Positions 38,575 to 50,698 are shown, counted from the first letter of the stretch. The stretch: DNA of 64,000 bases from Scylla paramamosain (GCF_035594125.1 NC_087163.1:1565001-1629000); one strand, 5' to 3'. The notes: generated by a model not told the origin, from the sequence alone. Translations and numbers: made by a program.

Positions 38575-38639
38575 AGAGTGGGAATAAAAGGCTCCAAAGT
38601 GTTCTCTTTGTGGGTGGCGACTCGCCGTAACTTTTCTAA

Positions 38640-39350
38640 CGTTGTAAACTGAACGTAGAATTGAGGCGCCGCCGCCAATTTGAGGAGAATTCATGAGGAG
38701 CGAAATAGGCCTTGGAGCGGGAGGGCAAGATGCCGGCAGGGTACAGAAGGCGAAGGAGAGGAGAGGAGGGAGGGAGGGAGGGAGGGAGGGAGGGGCGCGG
38801 CGGCTATCCTTGAGGGGCTGCGGCTCCCAGCGGGAAGCGTGTGGGTCGTGGGGAAGTAATTGAATTCCTCTTACCGGCGGTGGCGGTGTGTGGTGATTCC
38901 AGCCTGAGCCTGGGCGAGGCCTGGGCTGGACTGTGCCTTGAGATGTGCTGGGGCGGCAGGCCAGGCAGTGTGGCTGGCTGGGGTGGATGTGGAAGGCTGT
39001 GGTAGTGGTTGGGATATTCGGGGGAACAGAAAATGCGAGGCAACATCCGTGAGGAATGGAAGGATGACGGGCGGGAGGTGCGGTGACGCAGGGCGGGGGT
39101 CGGGACGTGCGCTGTGCACACTCTAGGCCTACCCAATCTTGTGTGGTGAGCAACTGAAGCAAACCCCGAATGGCGCGAGTACGCCCTAAGCATCTTAGAG
39201 GAGAAATTATTTTTCTTGTATTGTTGTGGTAACTGTGGTGGGCGTCAGGAGCTGCTGTTGTAACTGTGTCGCGGCATGGTGCGGCGTGAGTGGCGGGCAC
39301 CAGCCGGCGAGGGGCGGCGCCGCCAACACGGCCGCAGCACGTTTGCATAC
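38640..39350. other. GC-rich unique DNA, open on the minus strand
   Basis: A 364-codon minus frame (38254-39348) is the longest in the window. Its last third or so is (CV)n and (IY)n from the microsatellites, and the rest is P/S/H-rich without a domain. (GGGA)n lies at 38764-38795. I treat the frame as compositional. Confidence 0.4.
38764..38795. repeat. (GGGA)n microsatellite
   Basis: Eight perfect tetranucleotide units. The G runs could form a quadruplex. Confidence 0.94.
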
Positions 39351-39929
39351 TTTATTGCCACCACTAATGTAAACACACACATTTTTGCAGCGTTAAGCCA
39401 TGATAACAAATGAATACAGGTTTGAAACATTAAAAGTATTCCATAGCCTGAGTACGCTTGTCGGTGCGTGTCTGTGGAAGTTACACTTTGGAATTAGATT
39501 CATGTTAAAAAATAAACATTGAAAAAAAATCATATCCATGAAATATGGCGTCTGTTTCTAGCACAATATGGAAAGGGGAGCGCCGCGCCGGGTGGGAGCG
39601 CTGGAGGGAGAGCGGAAGGCGTGGGCAGCGATCCCGGGGTGTTGTGTTTTTCTGGAGCACCCGATGATGCCTGGGCGTACCCACCAGCTGATTCCTGTGG
39701 CCACAGGACGAGGGCCGCCTGCCAGCGTGGAGGGGCGGGGCATGGCTGTACCCGGGGGGACAAGGGTGGGGGTGTGCATTGGGCAACATAAAATATCTCA
39801 GGGTCTCATTGACTACCCACACCACACAGGTCATACGCCACGCCACCACGGAGACCGAGGCTGTAATGGGTGGCGGGGAGGGAGGTTAGTGACGTGATGA
39901 AAGGGGAGAGGGAGAAGGAGCGGATAGGT
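39351..39929. other. Unique sequence, GC-rich 39560-39780
   Basis: Several overlapping frames of about 75-115 codons on both strands, none recognised. Confidence 0.45.
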
Positions 39930-40235
39930 GGATGGAGTGAAGATGCTGGGTGAGTCCTTCATTAGCTAGATGGACAGGATGGGATTGAAAGTAAATTAAA
40001 AGTCTTGTGCCGCGATGATAGCGAAGGCGTGGGGAGGGAGGAGTGCTGATGCAAAGTTACGAAGTTCAGAACCAAAGCGAAGACGCTGAAAGACGCAACA
40101 GGAAGGTGGAAGAGAGAGACTGATGACAGTTTGCTTGTGACTGTGGCCTGCTCAGTTGTGACGTGTGAGTGGAGCTGTCAAGCATGAGTCACGTGATCCA
40201 TACATGAGCGAATAAAACCCTCGCAAAGCCAACAA
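39930..40235 (-). mobile_element. Non-LTR retrotransposon fragment 3
   Basis: The plus-strand sequence parallels fragments 1 and 2 (GTGAAGATGCTGG, TTAGCTAGATGGACAG, AAAAGTCTTGTGC). It extends further, to a minus-strand GFIRSCMDHVTHA at about 40180-40220, a decayed form of the RPCMEYASHVWG motif found after the catalytic core in this LINE type. Frames are broken throughout. It ends about 25 bp from the telomere-like tract. Confidence 0.72.
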
Positions 40236-40258
40236 CAAGGAAAGGGAAACAATTGACG

Positions 40259-40430
40259 GAAACCTAACCTAACATAACCTAACCTAACCTAACTAACCTA
40301 ACCTAACCTAACCTAACCTAACTAACCTAACCTAACCTAACTAACCTAACCTAACCTAACTAACCTAACCTAACCTAACCTAACCTAACTAACCTAACCT
40401 AACCTAACCTAACTTAACCTAACCTAACAG
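40259..40430. repeat. Interstitial telomere-like tract (AACCT)n = (TTAGG)n on the minus strand
   Basis: About 30 AACCT pentamers run for 170 bp. A 4-bp variant, AACT, is inserted after groups of 3, 5, 3, 3 and 5 pentamers, giving a quasi-regular higher order. TTAGG is the ancestral arthropod telomere unit. Position inside unique DNA, with an adjacent LINE piece, indicates an internal relic or an independently expanded microsatellite, not a chromosome end. Confidence 0.92.
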
Positions 40431-41218
40431 AACATTGAATCTCAAGAAGGATAGTATGTTGATATAGCGAGGATTAGGGCGTGAAATTTCCTGTGAAGAC
40501 TCTTGATAGTACACACGACAAATCATATTTGTTATGAAGCAAAGGTCAGTTATTCGTTACAGGATAAGTAATAAGCAAAGTCATATGGAAGGCATCGTGG
40601 CTGGCAGATGGATGGACAGCTGTGATGGACTCTGTGAATGCGCTGTGTCTCCAGGGGCTGCAGGTCAGTCTGACAGGCAGCAGCAGCAGCCAGCCTCGCG
40701 TGCCGTGTGCCCGTCTTAATTCAGCACAACGCCGCACACCACAGTTTTTGTCACCAATGAAGCCACACCTTAAAAATGTGTACCTGCGACCCTGTTATCT
40801 ATGCAAATGAAAGAGCAGTTTTAGAAATTCAATAAAAGTGTTGCTACGCGTGAGTGTTTGGGCTGTGTGGGAATGTTGATGTGACGGCGGCAGTGACGGA
40901 GGCGGTGAGATTATGCTCTCCTTCATGCATACAGATTAGTGAACAGATAGAGGTAGAGATAACCCATTACAAACATCAAGGAAATGACTGGAACAAGACA
41001 CCCTCAGCTGATCTGTTCCTGTGAATTCTTTTGTGTGTTCTGTCCGTCTTTTTTTATTTAAGATTTGAGTCGTTTCTTCGTTTTTCATTTGCTCATATAC
41101 TTGCATTAAGGTTTCTACAAAATCTTAATAAATCTTTGAACATAAGTTTTAGAATTTTTAGCGCCGAGTAACAAGGCGTTTATAATTTTGTTTAAATCTT
41201 TTTATGTCTCAGTTTACA
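40431..41218. other. Unique sequence, AT-rich toward the right
   Basis: Open frames of about 60 codons. No gene or repeat recognised. Confidence 0.45.
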
Positions 41219-41346
<128 letters not shown>

Positions 41347-41356
41347 TGCGAAGTTC

Positions 41357-41938
41357 TCACGTTTCGCCGTCAAAATGTTTGTTTTGAGAAGACTTCCTTC
41401 TCGGTATCTTGATATTTGCATATGAGAGTGAAGCGTCAATTTGTCTGAATACGTAATCAAGGTGGGCGGTGCACCTCTGCCTCTCACGCAGCGAGGTGTT
41501 TACCTTGGTGTGAGCGCCGCCTCGCCTCTTGCAAGGTGTTGGGAAAGAATGTTTATGAATGGCAAGAATAGAGAACCTGAATTGGTGGTGGAATAAATTA
41601 AATTGTGTGTACAAGTTGTGGAAGTCTTCCTGGTGACCCCGAGGCAAGCAGGCGGCGGAGGAGTTCGCGGCCCTGAGTCTGCAGCGTTGTGTCGCCAGGT
41701 ACACCACGACTGTGAGAGTCCTTGGTAAGAGTCTGCTGCTAAGTATTGTAATGCCAATTGCCTTCTTGGAAGCGCGGCGGACGGCAGGGTGAGGTGGGAA
41801 GTAGTGCAGCATGAGAGACGCGCCGTGCCAGTGCCAGCCTGCCCCTGCAGGGAAGTGGTGCCGGGTCATGTTGGCAGTTTTAGTTTCATTTTCCGGATAG
41901 ATTGTGGAAACTGAGAAGAAAAATGTGAGGTATTTCAA
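41357..41938 (-). other. 193-codon open frame without low complexity, unassigned
   Basis: This is the longest microsatellite-free open frame in the window. It starts MKYLTFFFSVSTIYPENETK and has balanced composition with C, W, H and charged residues throughout. No domain was recognised and no splice or promoter context was identified. By a rough stop-frequency argument, a chance frame this long would be expected about once in a few windows of this size. It could be a coding exon, a decayed transposon ORF, or chance. Confidence 0.2.
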
Positions 41939-42718
41939 TTAAAGCTGTACTTTACTCCTTCCGGGAATAAAACCGGCACACAGTTTTCATCGCTCAGCAT
42001 ATCCAACCCACACCGCAGCACAGGGGCGTAACACTCCCGCGGGGAGGCACAGGAGACGCGGCAGTGAACAACACAGCCTACTTAGCAGTCTGCTTTGTAG
42101 CGATGCAGGACAACCTTGTTGGGCCAACATGCAGCCAACGAGGCAGTCCCTTCTTCTCAGGTCCTGACAAGGCGAGGGTCATCCCACGCTCCTGGGGCCA
42201 AAGGTCCCCATCAGGGATGGTATGCCTCGCCTCGGGCTGCTTTGCGTGGAATTTTCAGCCTTGTTGGCAGGAGCCGCGGTGATGTTCAGAGGAGGAAGGG
42301 TAGGAAGCAACAGATTGCTCAATGTCACACAGGAAAAAAACACATGCCAGGGAACAGTTGATGTTTAACGAAGATATTTACTTATGGTAAACTGCATTTC
42401 GGAAAATCGAATAGAACAAGGCATTATAAATAAAGGATGAAGTGTAGGGGGCGTGTGAGTAACGACCCCCGAACACGGAGCCACTGTGCCAGGCGACGAA
42501 GCGTGTTTCTTCACCAGACTTTGAGCTCCTCCCTCACAAACTTTCTGGTTCCTGCGGGAAACTTGTGAATGCGCGGGGAAAGTTTCCAGTGTGTGGTTTT
42601 GCTGCGCCGGCGGCGGCAGCTGCTTTGACTCTTGTGCTTTAATCATGTAGAAATCTTTCACTTACTGTTTCACGCGCACTGTTACGCGATGGATGCTTTA
42701 TAGGAGCATCACGCCGCG
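41939..42718. other. Unique sequence, no feature seen
   Basis: Frames of 70-100 codons on both strands show no recognisable protein. Confidence 0.4.
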
Positions 42719-43048
42719 GTGGGACAGCAGACTATCATAGGTCACGACGAAGCACAGCAACACCATCGTATCTCGTCATCCTGCTGCCGCTCCATTCACA
42801 GCACGCCCCTCACTGCCAGCCAGCAGTTGAAAGATACAAGTGAACTGCCAGGACAGCAGCGCAGCAGCAGCAACAAGAACAGCTGCTGCTGCAATGGAAT
42901 GAACATTGACAACAAAAAAAGAAAAAGTAACATCAGCATCAGGGACAGCAGTATGGTGGCCAGCCTCCTCCGCGCCCCCGTCACAACTTTGCAAGATCCT
43001 CTGATTACACCCAGGAAGTTGATCCTTTCCTCGCGCTGCAGAGCTTGA
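42719..43048 (+). other. 109-codon Q/S-rich open frame, doubtful
   Basis: The frame includes SSSNKNSCCCNGMNIDNKKR, partly from a short CAG-rich stretch at 42857-42893. A 107-codon frame is open on the opposite strand. No domain was recognised. Confidence 0.1.
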
Positions 43049-43558
43049 CCAAAGTCTCGGGGGACCAATTTCCTCCCAAAACTCTCATCCCAGGGAGGCT
43101 GCTGGAATGCTGCACACACTCACCGCCGCTCTTGATGAAGCCAAATTGTTTTGTTCGATCATGCTCAATGGCTTGTAAGCAATGGCAGGGCTCTGGGAGG
43201 TAAAAATATAAAATAGTGTAGCTTTATTATTTTATTGTGTGTAACAATGATTTCATTGTAGCACAGTGAATTTCACCAATCAATGGTTGAAGCAGATATT
43301 TGCTGAGGCTCCGATTTAGTATTTTGACTTGATAGTCAAGACGCAGCGGTGCAGGCAGAGCGACAGGGGCGGCGGGTCTGTGGCGGTGTGGTCACTGGTG
43401 CTGGCCTCTCTGTAACTCGATGGTATTTCACTTCCAGCGCGTGACGCTCAGCCGCTCTGGGCTTCATTTGTTGTTTGCTCACATATAACATCAATGAATA
43501 TTCATGGCGAACTTCATATAAATTCTAATACTAATATTTTGTTTCTTTCTCTTTGCAG

Positions 43559-43616
43559 GTGAGTGGCGACCGTTCAGAGCGACGCCCACCCGAGATACGA
43601 GTCCTGCCCAGCCACG
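43559..43616 (+). CDS. Candidate 58-bp internal exon, unassigned
   Basis: The acceptor is strong: a T/C-rich tract (TTTGTTTCTTTCTCTTTGCAG) ends at 43558, after AT-rich intron-like DNA with several possible branch points. The donor CACG|GTAGGG follows at 43616/43617. The interval is markedly richer in GC than both flanks. Two frames are open across it; one reads VSGDRSERRPPEIRVLPSH. Its length (58 bp) leaves a phase shift, so it would need partner exons outside the visible region. Short internal exons in long AT-rich introns are common in large arthropod genes. No protein family was recognised. Confidence 0.3.
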
Positions 43617-44282
43617 GTAGGGAGCCTTCGTCTGTCAGTATGAGCGTCTGGGGGATGTGGGAGGAGGGCGTCGCTTTTGGAGGGATAGAAATACTCATGT
43701 TGCTATGTTTTAAATAATACTAGTGTAACATGTATCAGCTGAAAGCGACTGCAATCCTTGTAAGAAGAAATGATTACTCAATGTTTGCGTATACCAGTCA
43801 CAAAGTAGCTCTGGAAACGAACACGAGTAAAACTTTTGTCTGAAAATAAACTGGACATTACTAAATTTCACATAATGAAGTGTGTCCACAAAACAGTGGG
43901 GAGCTCCCTCGTTCTGTTCTTACGGTAGAGAGTGAAACCATGACGAAAGTGAGTAGGTAGTTTCTTGAGAAGGCGAGGCATGACAAGCCCCTCGTCATGA
44001 TAAACGCACGTCATGATAAACGCACTGTGGTAATTGTGGTGATGAACTTATTGTGGCTTAATCCTGCTTACTTCCCTCTAGCACGCCCCAAATCTTATGT
44101 GCAAGGCCATGGAGACAGCCCCATCTTGTTCCAGCGTAAACTGCTCCCGCCTTGCTCAGGACCCAGTCACGCTAACGGGGAGGCAGGCTGGAAGCGGTGA
44201 CCTTCCCCGTGCTGGCTTTGCGGGGCAGCCTGTCTCATGTCCCATTGTAGGGACCTGGGAGGGTGGTGCCTTTCCTGGGGCC
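43617..44282. other. Unique sequence, no feature seen
   Basis: AT-rich, intron-like DNA after the candidate exon, then GC-moderate DNA. No further exon pair was found. Confidence 0.4.
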
Positions 44283-44423
<141 letters not shown>

Positions 44424-44637
44424 CTTCCCAGAACACGACATCTTGGGTTTTCTTGCTGTCGAGTTTGAAAGTTTGTTTAGTCTAAAAGTTATCAGGTTAT
44501 TTTTTTTTTCTCTCTCCTTTCAATTTTTTTTTTAATGTTTATCTGCTTTAAATATTTCGTTCCCTGCACCTTTCATGGCGAGTTCAGTAGAGTTTATTGA
44601 AGTTATTGATTTCTCTGGTTTGACTTCCCTTCAGTTC

Positions 44638-44639
<2 letters not shown>

Positions 44640-44724
<85 letters not shown>
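44640..44724. repeat. (GT)n microsatellite
   Basis: Perfect array of 85 bp. Confidence 0.97.
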
Positions 44725-44727
<3 letters not shown>

Positions 44728-44855
44728 GTGATTCTGAATTGTTTATCTTTTCTAACGATGGTAGTGATGACGAGCAGGAGGAGGAAGATGGTGAGGAAGA
44801 GGATGAGGAGGAGGAGGAAGGATTTTAACGATTAACACCAAAAACATCAGTGCGT

Positions 44856-44857
<2 letters not shown>

Positions 44858-44921
<64 letters not shown>
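44858..44921. repeat. (ATT)n microsatellite
   Basis: Perfect trinucleotide array of 64 bp. A short GAG-rich run precedes it at 44773-44822. Confidence 0.97.
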
Positions 44922-44922
<1 letters not shown>

Positions 44923-45068
44923 CTTATTTATCTATCTATTTGTATACAACATGCAGGGAACATTAAAACCGTGCACCACCAGTCTATCTTTACACGTTAA
45001 TAATGTTTGCGAAGGAAGGGAACCTGGTTTTTGGCGATAACACTTCAGTATATAAACACCCACACCCA

Positions 45069-45069
<1 letters not shown>

Positions 45070-45113
<44 letters not shown>

Positions 45114-45250
45114 ATATTGATGTTCACTTACACTGTTCATGTTTGCTGTAACCTTTAGTAGTGCATGTATGTGTGTGTATGTGTATGTGTGTGTGTGTGC
45201 ATGCGTGGGTGTGTGGCTGGCTGACTGACTGGCTGGCTGGCTGGTTGGTA
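45070..45250. repeat. (CA)n, (GT)n variants and (GGCT)n cluster
   Basis: (CA)n at 45070-45111, broken (GT)n at 45168-45200 and GGCTGACT/GGCTGGCT at 45215-45245. Confidence 0.88.
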
Positions 45251-45499
45251 TATGTGTGCGCGTGTGTATATTTACTTTTATAGCGCACACGAATGGGGTC
45301 AGGCGCGGCGAGGCTGTAAAATAAAAGCAGAGAAGGACGAGCGAAATGCCGGCCTGGAAAAGCACGAGGAGGAAAACTTGAACACCAAACCCTGAGGCAA
45401 TTGAGTTCCCGGAGTGGTGCTGCCTCGACCCTCGCCAGCCAGGAATGGAAGTCAGGCGGAAGACAAACAGTGCAGTAGTCTTTGCCGCAATATATGTAT

Positions 45500-45501
<2 letters not shown>

Positions 45502-45556
<55 letters not shown>
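45502..45556. repeat. (GT)n microsatellite
   Basis: Perfect array of 55 bp. Confidence 0.96.
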
Positions 45557-45558
<2 letters not shown>

Positions 45559-45617
45559 TAGACTCATTCACCTATTTGCAGTCGGTAGTACGTGATTTGA
45601 GGGTGTTAGGATTGTGT

Positions 45618-45620
<3 letters not shown>

Positions 45621-45692
<72 letters not shown>
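45621..45692. repeat. (GA)n microsatellite
   Basis: Perfect array of 72 bp. Confidence 0.97.
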
Positions 45693-45695
<3 letters not shown>

Positions 45696-45763
45696 TTATT
45701 TAACCTGTATAGTGCCAGGTAGGCGGACTTTTTCTTTCAATTTATTGGTGTTTTGGTTGTACT

Positions 45764-45943
<180 letters not shown>

Positions 45944-46178
45944 GTCAGTAGTGTTATCAGCCGGGCCATTGTTGAGGGGCTCAGAAGGGTCTCTGTGTCC
46001 TCGCCTTCCTGTTAGATTAAGGATCGCGGCCTGTCCTCCACCGCCAAGCTTGTTTCCTCAGCATCGTCCTCATTGATATAAACGCGCACAATACAATACA
46101 GGCCCCCAGGGAGTGTGTGGGAGTGAGTGAGGAACGCAGGGCCATCGTGCTAGCGAGAAAGGAAAATTCAAACTTACT

Positions 46179-46310
46179 ATCGTGCTCTTAAATGTTTCGG
46201 CGGATTATCTCGACCGCTTTTAACAGGCTCTAGTGGAAGTTGTTGTGCTTTCCCGGGGTGTGTTCATGGTTTTAATGATAGTTGAACAAGGTTTTATCTT
46301 CGATTAGGTG
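46179..46310 (-). mobile_element. Inverted-repeat MITE family, copy G (partial)
   Basis: ATCGTGCTCTTAAATGTTTC resembles the left end of copies B and C. TTTTAACAGGCTCTAGTGGA and GGTTTTAATGATAGTTGAAC then match their interior in order. The right half is absent or unrecognisable. Confidence 0.5.
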
Positions 46311-46990
46311 ATATTTTTATTATTTGCGTGAACATTAAGTGAATATGTTTTCATGTAATGATCATCGCTGACTACTGAAGAATAAAAAAAAAAAAAAGGT
46401 AAAACAATTCAATTTTCAATGGCAGTGACGAGTGACAAGTGTTAATTTTGACACTGATTTTTTGGCTTGTTTTGTCGTGACACAGAAGGAGGTCGGAGCA
46501 GGAGAGGCGCCTGGCGACAAGGAAGACAAATGTGTCTCGTAAAGATAAGAGGAAAGGGACAAACAACAACAAAAGTGTAGTTAGCTATTTCAGATTACAT
46601 TTGGTGTTTTTAATTACTAGATAAATAGTGTATAATGAATTTTACGATATATTACGCAGAAAATTGTTGCAGCATAATTTATTCAAGTGTCGCTCGGAAG
46701 TGGTGAGGTACATAATCACATTACGTGACCATAAAAGAAATAAACTCGATAACAGGAAACACGAACGCCGGTAGTGACATCTCATGGCGGACCTTCACAG
46801 CCCCTGAGGTCATGACTCGCCTGGGAGGACCTGCCTCGCTGGGACAGAGAGCACCGAACACTCGCGTTGCATCACACTCAGCCATTCAAACCCAAGCGTG
46901 GAGAAAAAGTTGAATGTTGTCCTGCTTCAGTCCCGCTCCAAGATACATTAAGACATTAGGTGCCGCGGGGAAGGGAGGCCTGTCACCGCC
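46311..46990. other. Unique AT-rich sequence, no feature seen
   Basis: A 14-base A run at 46384-46397. Otherwise no repeat or gene recognised. Confidence 0.4.
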
Positions 46991-46998
46991 GCCACATC

Positions 46999-47064
46999 GA
47001 TAAAAAGGAGTCTCCGCCCGTCACTTGAGCGCCCACACTCCCCCACACTCCCCCTCGGCAAGAT
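46999..47064 (+). promoter_or_regulatory. Possible TATA-type core promoter
   Basis: CGATAAAAAGG at 46999-47009 resembles an arthropod TATA box and lies in GC-rich DNA. About 55 bp downstream is AAGATGAGGAGC (ATG at 47062), which opens only 15 codons. No TCAGT initiator is seen at the expected distance. Confidence 0.15.
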
Positions 47065-47417
47065 GAGGAGCACAGCGTCACCACGATATCCAACTAGATA
47101 CGCAGAATGAGTTTCCATTTACAAGCATTCTTTAAACACGCAAATTCGCATCATGTTAACGAAGCCCATCGCAATTTTCAAGGTGTGCTGTGCTGCCAGT
47201 AAATTGTTCATCACTATCTTTGCCTGTGCTTGGTATTTTTTTCGCTAAACGCTCACACGCACAGAAAAACACTCCCTTTCACTCCCTCAACACCATCCTT
47301 GCAGCGCCGCCGCCACCACCACCAAATTTCAAGGTGTGTTGTGCGGTTAGTAAATTGTTTATCGTCATCTTCACCTCTTATAAGTATTTTTATTCTCTTT
47401 TACAATACACGCTCCCG

Positions 47418-47453
<36 letters not shown>

Positions 47454-47689
47454 CTTTCTCTACCTCAGCACGATCCTTCTAGCTCCCTCACCACCACCAC
47501 TACGACCACAGCAGCGCGAGGCCTGTCCTCAGCGTGTAGGGCCCTTGAGTGGGCTGCTGCTCCTCGGAGGGGAAGGAGCGAGATAGCGGTGGTCTGAAGG
47601 GGGCACGGAGAGGGGGAGACGTTGATAGTGATAAATAAGACCAAACGCCCTTGTGTCTTGTTGTGGAGGCAAGGAGAGGACGAGGAGGG

Positions 47690-47691
<2 letters not shown>

Positions 47692-47757
<66 letters not shown>
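47692..47757. repeat. (CA)n microsatellite
   Basis: Perfect array of 66 bp. A shorter (CA)n lies upstream at 47418-47449. Confidence 0.97.
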
Positions 47758-47760
<3 letters not shown>

Positions 47761-47826
47761 GCCACTTACTACTCAGCAGAACTGATGAAAGCAAAGGAAG
47801 ACGTGCTTGGAGGAGGACGACACAAC

Positions 47827-47990
47827 ACTGGAGGAGGAGGAGGAGGAGGAGGAGAAGGAAGGAAAGAAGGAAAAAAAAATCATGGAAGAGAGAAAGAAAG
47901 AGGAGGAGGAGGAAGAAGGAATGGCCACAGAGGAGACGAAGGAGGAGACACAGGTGGAGCAGGAGAAGGAGGAAAGGAAGGGTCATGGAG
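47827..47990. repeat. (GAG)n-rich purine tract
   Basis: GAG units at 47827-47855, then irregular GAAGGA/GAGGAGG words. Confidence 0.87.
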
Positions 47991-48609
47991 AAATCGGGGT
48001 AAGAATATGGTTTAGTGAATAAAAATTCGCAGATGACACAAAGTGAAAGATTTAACATAACGACAAATAATAAATAATGAAACACAAAAAAGGAGGAAAT
48101 TCAAAGCTCGAATAGAAATAAAAGTAGAAATAAAAAGTAAGACATTGAGGGACGAGGACATGGTGAGATAGTGAATGTAGTGAGGCAAGACGAAGGAGCA
48201 TTACAGTCACAAATGAATAGAACTCAACTATACTCGTAACGTTATTTCCCGACGCCTGTGATGGCCAACCTCAAACTATCCCAGAACGTCCCAAACAGAA
48301 GCATCAAGGGTGGGTGTCTAATCTTCATATACACAACAATAACACCAATACTAATAACAACATTGATGGACGGAGCTCAACTGTACTCGTGAAAGGTTTC
48401 CCGATGCGCCCAATGCTAAAGAATACCGCGGTGACTTCCTTGTGTTCTCTCTGCCAGCCTGTGATCCGCGCCCCGCTGCTTCGGTAACGAGTCACGCAGG
48501 ATGAAACACAACATGAAGGTGAGGCGGGATATGAAACTTCCTTTGTGGAGAATGTCATTAGATTGCCACGACTCGCTTTGCCTGATTTATTGTTAACTTA
48601 ATGGTCACT
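47991..48609. other. Unique A-rich sequence with a weak local duplication
   Basis: ACTCAACTATACTCGTAACG (about 48227) and a similar CTCAACTGTACTCGTGAAAG (about 48367), each followed by TTTCCCGA, suggest an old ~140-bp duplication. No gene was recognised. Confidence 0.45.
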
Positions 48610-48955
48610 CCAAAGCCGCCGCCACGCCGCAGCACACCACCACCACCACCGCCACACACTGGCACACACTGCTACCGTGCCACGTTAGATGGCGCCATGA
48701 CACTCACCTCGCTAAGCCGCTACATAGAAGGCCGCTATTCATCACATCACCACACATCGCCACACACCATCTTGCCATCCCTCCTTGCCACACACACTCA
48801 ATAAAACTCCGCCACACACCATGCAACCGCACACTTTATCATCATACATCTCACTGCCACACAAAAAATTAACACCACAAACCTCACTGCTACACCACGC
48901 TACCCCACGCCACATTACCACACACCACGCCACCACTCACCACATTCCTGCGGTG
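48610..48955. repeat. Degenerate (CCACA)n-rich region
   Basis: CACCACCACC, CGCCACACAC and CATCACCACAC words dominate about 340 bp. Confidence 0.75.
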
Positions 48956-49889
48956 ACCATGCTTGGCAGTGACGGCTCCCTGTGGTACCATCGCCTTGAA
49001 TAAGTAAAATAAATGCCCAGGAAGCGAAAGGTGATTCTGGATATGAAAAACAGTACAGGGCTGTAAATGTTACGTTACTCCGGCAGACTCAGCGGTGATT
49101 GGAATACCTACACTAGTGACTGGCTGACAATCACAATGCAAGAAAAGGCAGTTGTATTTTTGTATGTTGTTCATTTGGATATGTTTTTATTTGCCTCCTC
49201 GTTTTCTATATTAAAATGGTACTCGTAAAATGAGGAAAAATATATTCTGATATTTATACCTGAAACGAAAAGTCAGGTATTATTTTTTTACATATAGTGT
49301 TAAATAATATCACTGTAATTACACTTATCCATCGCCCTTAAATAGAAGTGTCAGTTTCGTAAAAATCCGTCCTGTTTCTCGCTTTGAGTCGCTGGAGCAA
49401 GTTTTCTCTACCGTAAACTGATGAGGAATGGAGGAGGTAAAGCGTGTGAGGAGTGTGCCCTGCAGCGTGTGTGGTGAAGCCCTGTGTGATGAAGCTGTGG
49501 ATATGATACTTTGATGAGACACGTGTTTGTGAAGGAGAAGACTAACCGAGTAACAGGGAATAAGAAACACCTCAAAAAAAAAAAAAAAAAAGAGAAACGA
49601 ACGGAAGAGAGAAAAAGAGGGCAATAAAAAATATAAATAAAAAACGTGTAGTCGAGGCAAAAAATAAAAACTTGCCAAGAGGTTTACGAGTAGCAATACG
49701 TTAGTTAGTGAGAATTGTGTGATGGATGGAGTGTGGCGGGCGTAGAGTGAGAGTGGGTAAGCGTACGTGATGGATTTGTCACTGTTCAGCTGGGAGGGTG
49801 GGGGGGAGAGTGGGAGGAGAAAGAGAGAGAGCGAGTGGGAAGAATGAAAGATGAATGAATGAATTGTGGATGAGAGATGGATGGCGTGC
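48956..49889. other. Unique sequence, AT-rich, with an A run
   Basis: An 18-base A run at 49574-49591 and a purine-rich stretch at 49795-49860. No gene recognised. Confidence 0.45.
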
Positions 49890-49915
49890 TGTGTGTGTGT
49901 GTGTGTGTGTGTTTC

Positions 49916-49965
<50 letters not shown>

Positions 49966-50144
49966 CCGGTTGATTTCCTGTCTGTTTGTTTGCCTGTCTG
50001 TCTGGCTGGCTGGCTGTCGGGTTGGCTGGCTGGTTTTATGTCTCGGTTTGTCTGTCTGTCTGTCTGTGTGTGTGTCTGTCGGGCTGAGTGGCTGTCTGGC
50101 TGGCTATCTGTCTGTCTGTCTGCCTACCTGTCTCTCTCTCTCTC

Positions 50145-50227
<83 letters not shown>
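49890..50227. repeat. (GT)n - (CTGT/CTGG)n - (GT)n cluster
   Basis: (GT)n with a TTTCTTT break (49890-49964), degenerate CTGTCTGT and CTGGCTGG tetramers (49980-50130), a short (CT)n, then perfect (GT)n (50147-50227). Confidence 0.95.
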
Positions 50228-50229
<2 letters not shown>

Positions 50230-50695
50230 GCCTGTCCTTGTTTGCTCTCATAATACGGTTCGTGTCTCTTTGCTTGTTTCGATGGTGATGGTGGTGGTGG
50301 TGGTGATGGTGGTGCTGCCAGTGGTGGTGATAGGAGTGCTGGTAGTGATAATGACAACTTATGGTGTTATTAAAAGCTACTGAGTTTTCTTTTATTTTCT
50401 TTTCTTTTTTACAGTTTTGCACTTTCGTAAAAAAATAGTCTTATTATTTTTTATTTTTCTATTTTTCTGAGCACGTCGTCAGAATCACATCGTCTTTAAT
50501 TTGTGTCTTTTTTTTACGTTTTTTTCTTCTCAGCATTGCTTCTCCAGGCATTTACTTGAATTTCCCTTATAAATATATTTCCTTCATCCCTCCACACTCC
50601 TCCCCTCCCTCCCTGCCAGTGCCTTCACATCTTGCCTCCTTTCCTTCCTTTTATGCATTACTAATTTATTCCTGCGCGATTTGCATATTATATCT

Positions 50696-50698
<3 letters not shown>

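Noticed and set aside
49574..49591. Poly(A) run that could mark a retrogene 3' end
   Set aside because: No preceding coding sequence, polyadenylation signal at a fitting distance or target duplication was found; A-rich DNA surrounds it.
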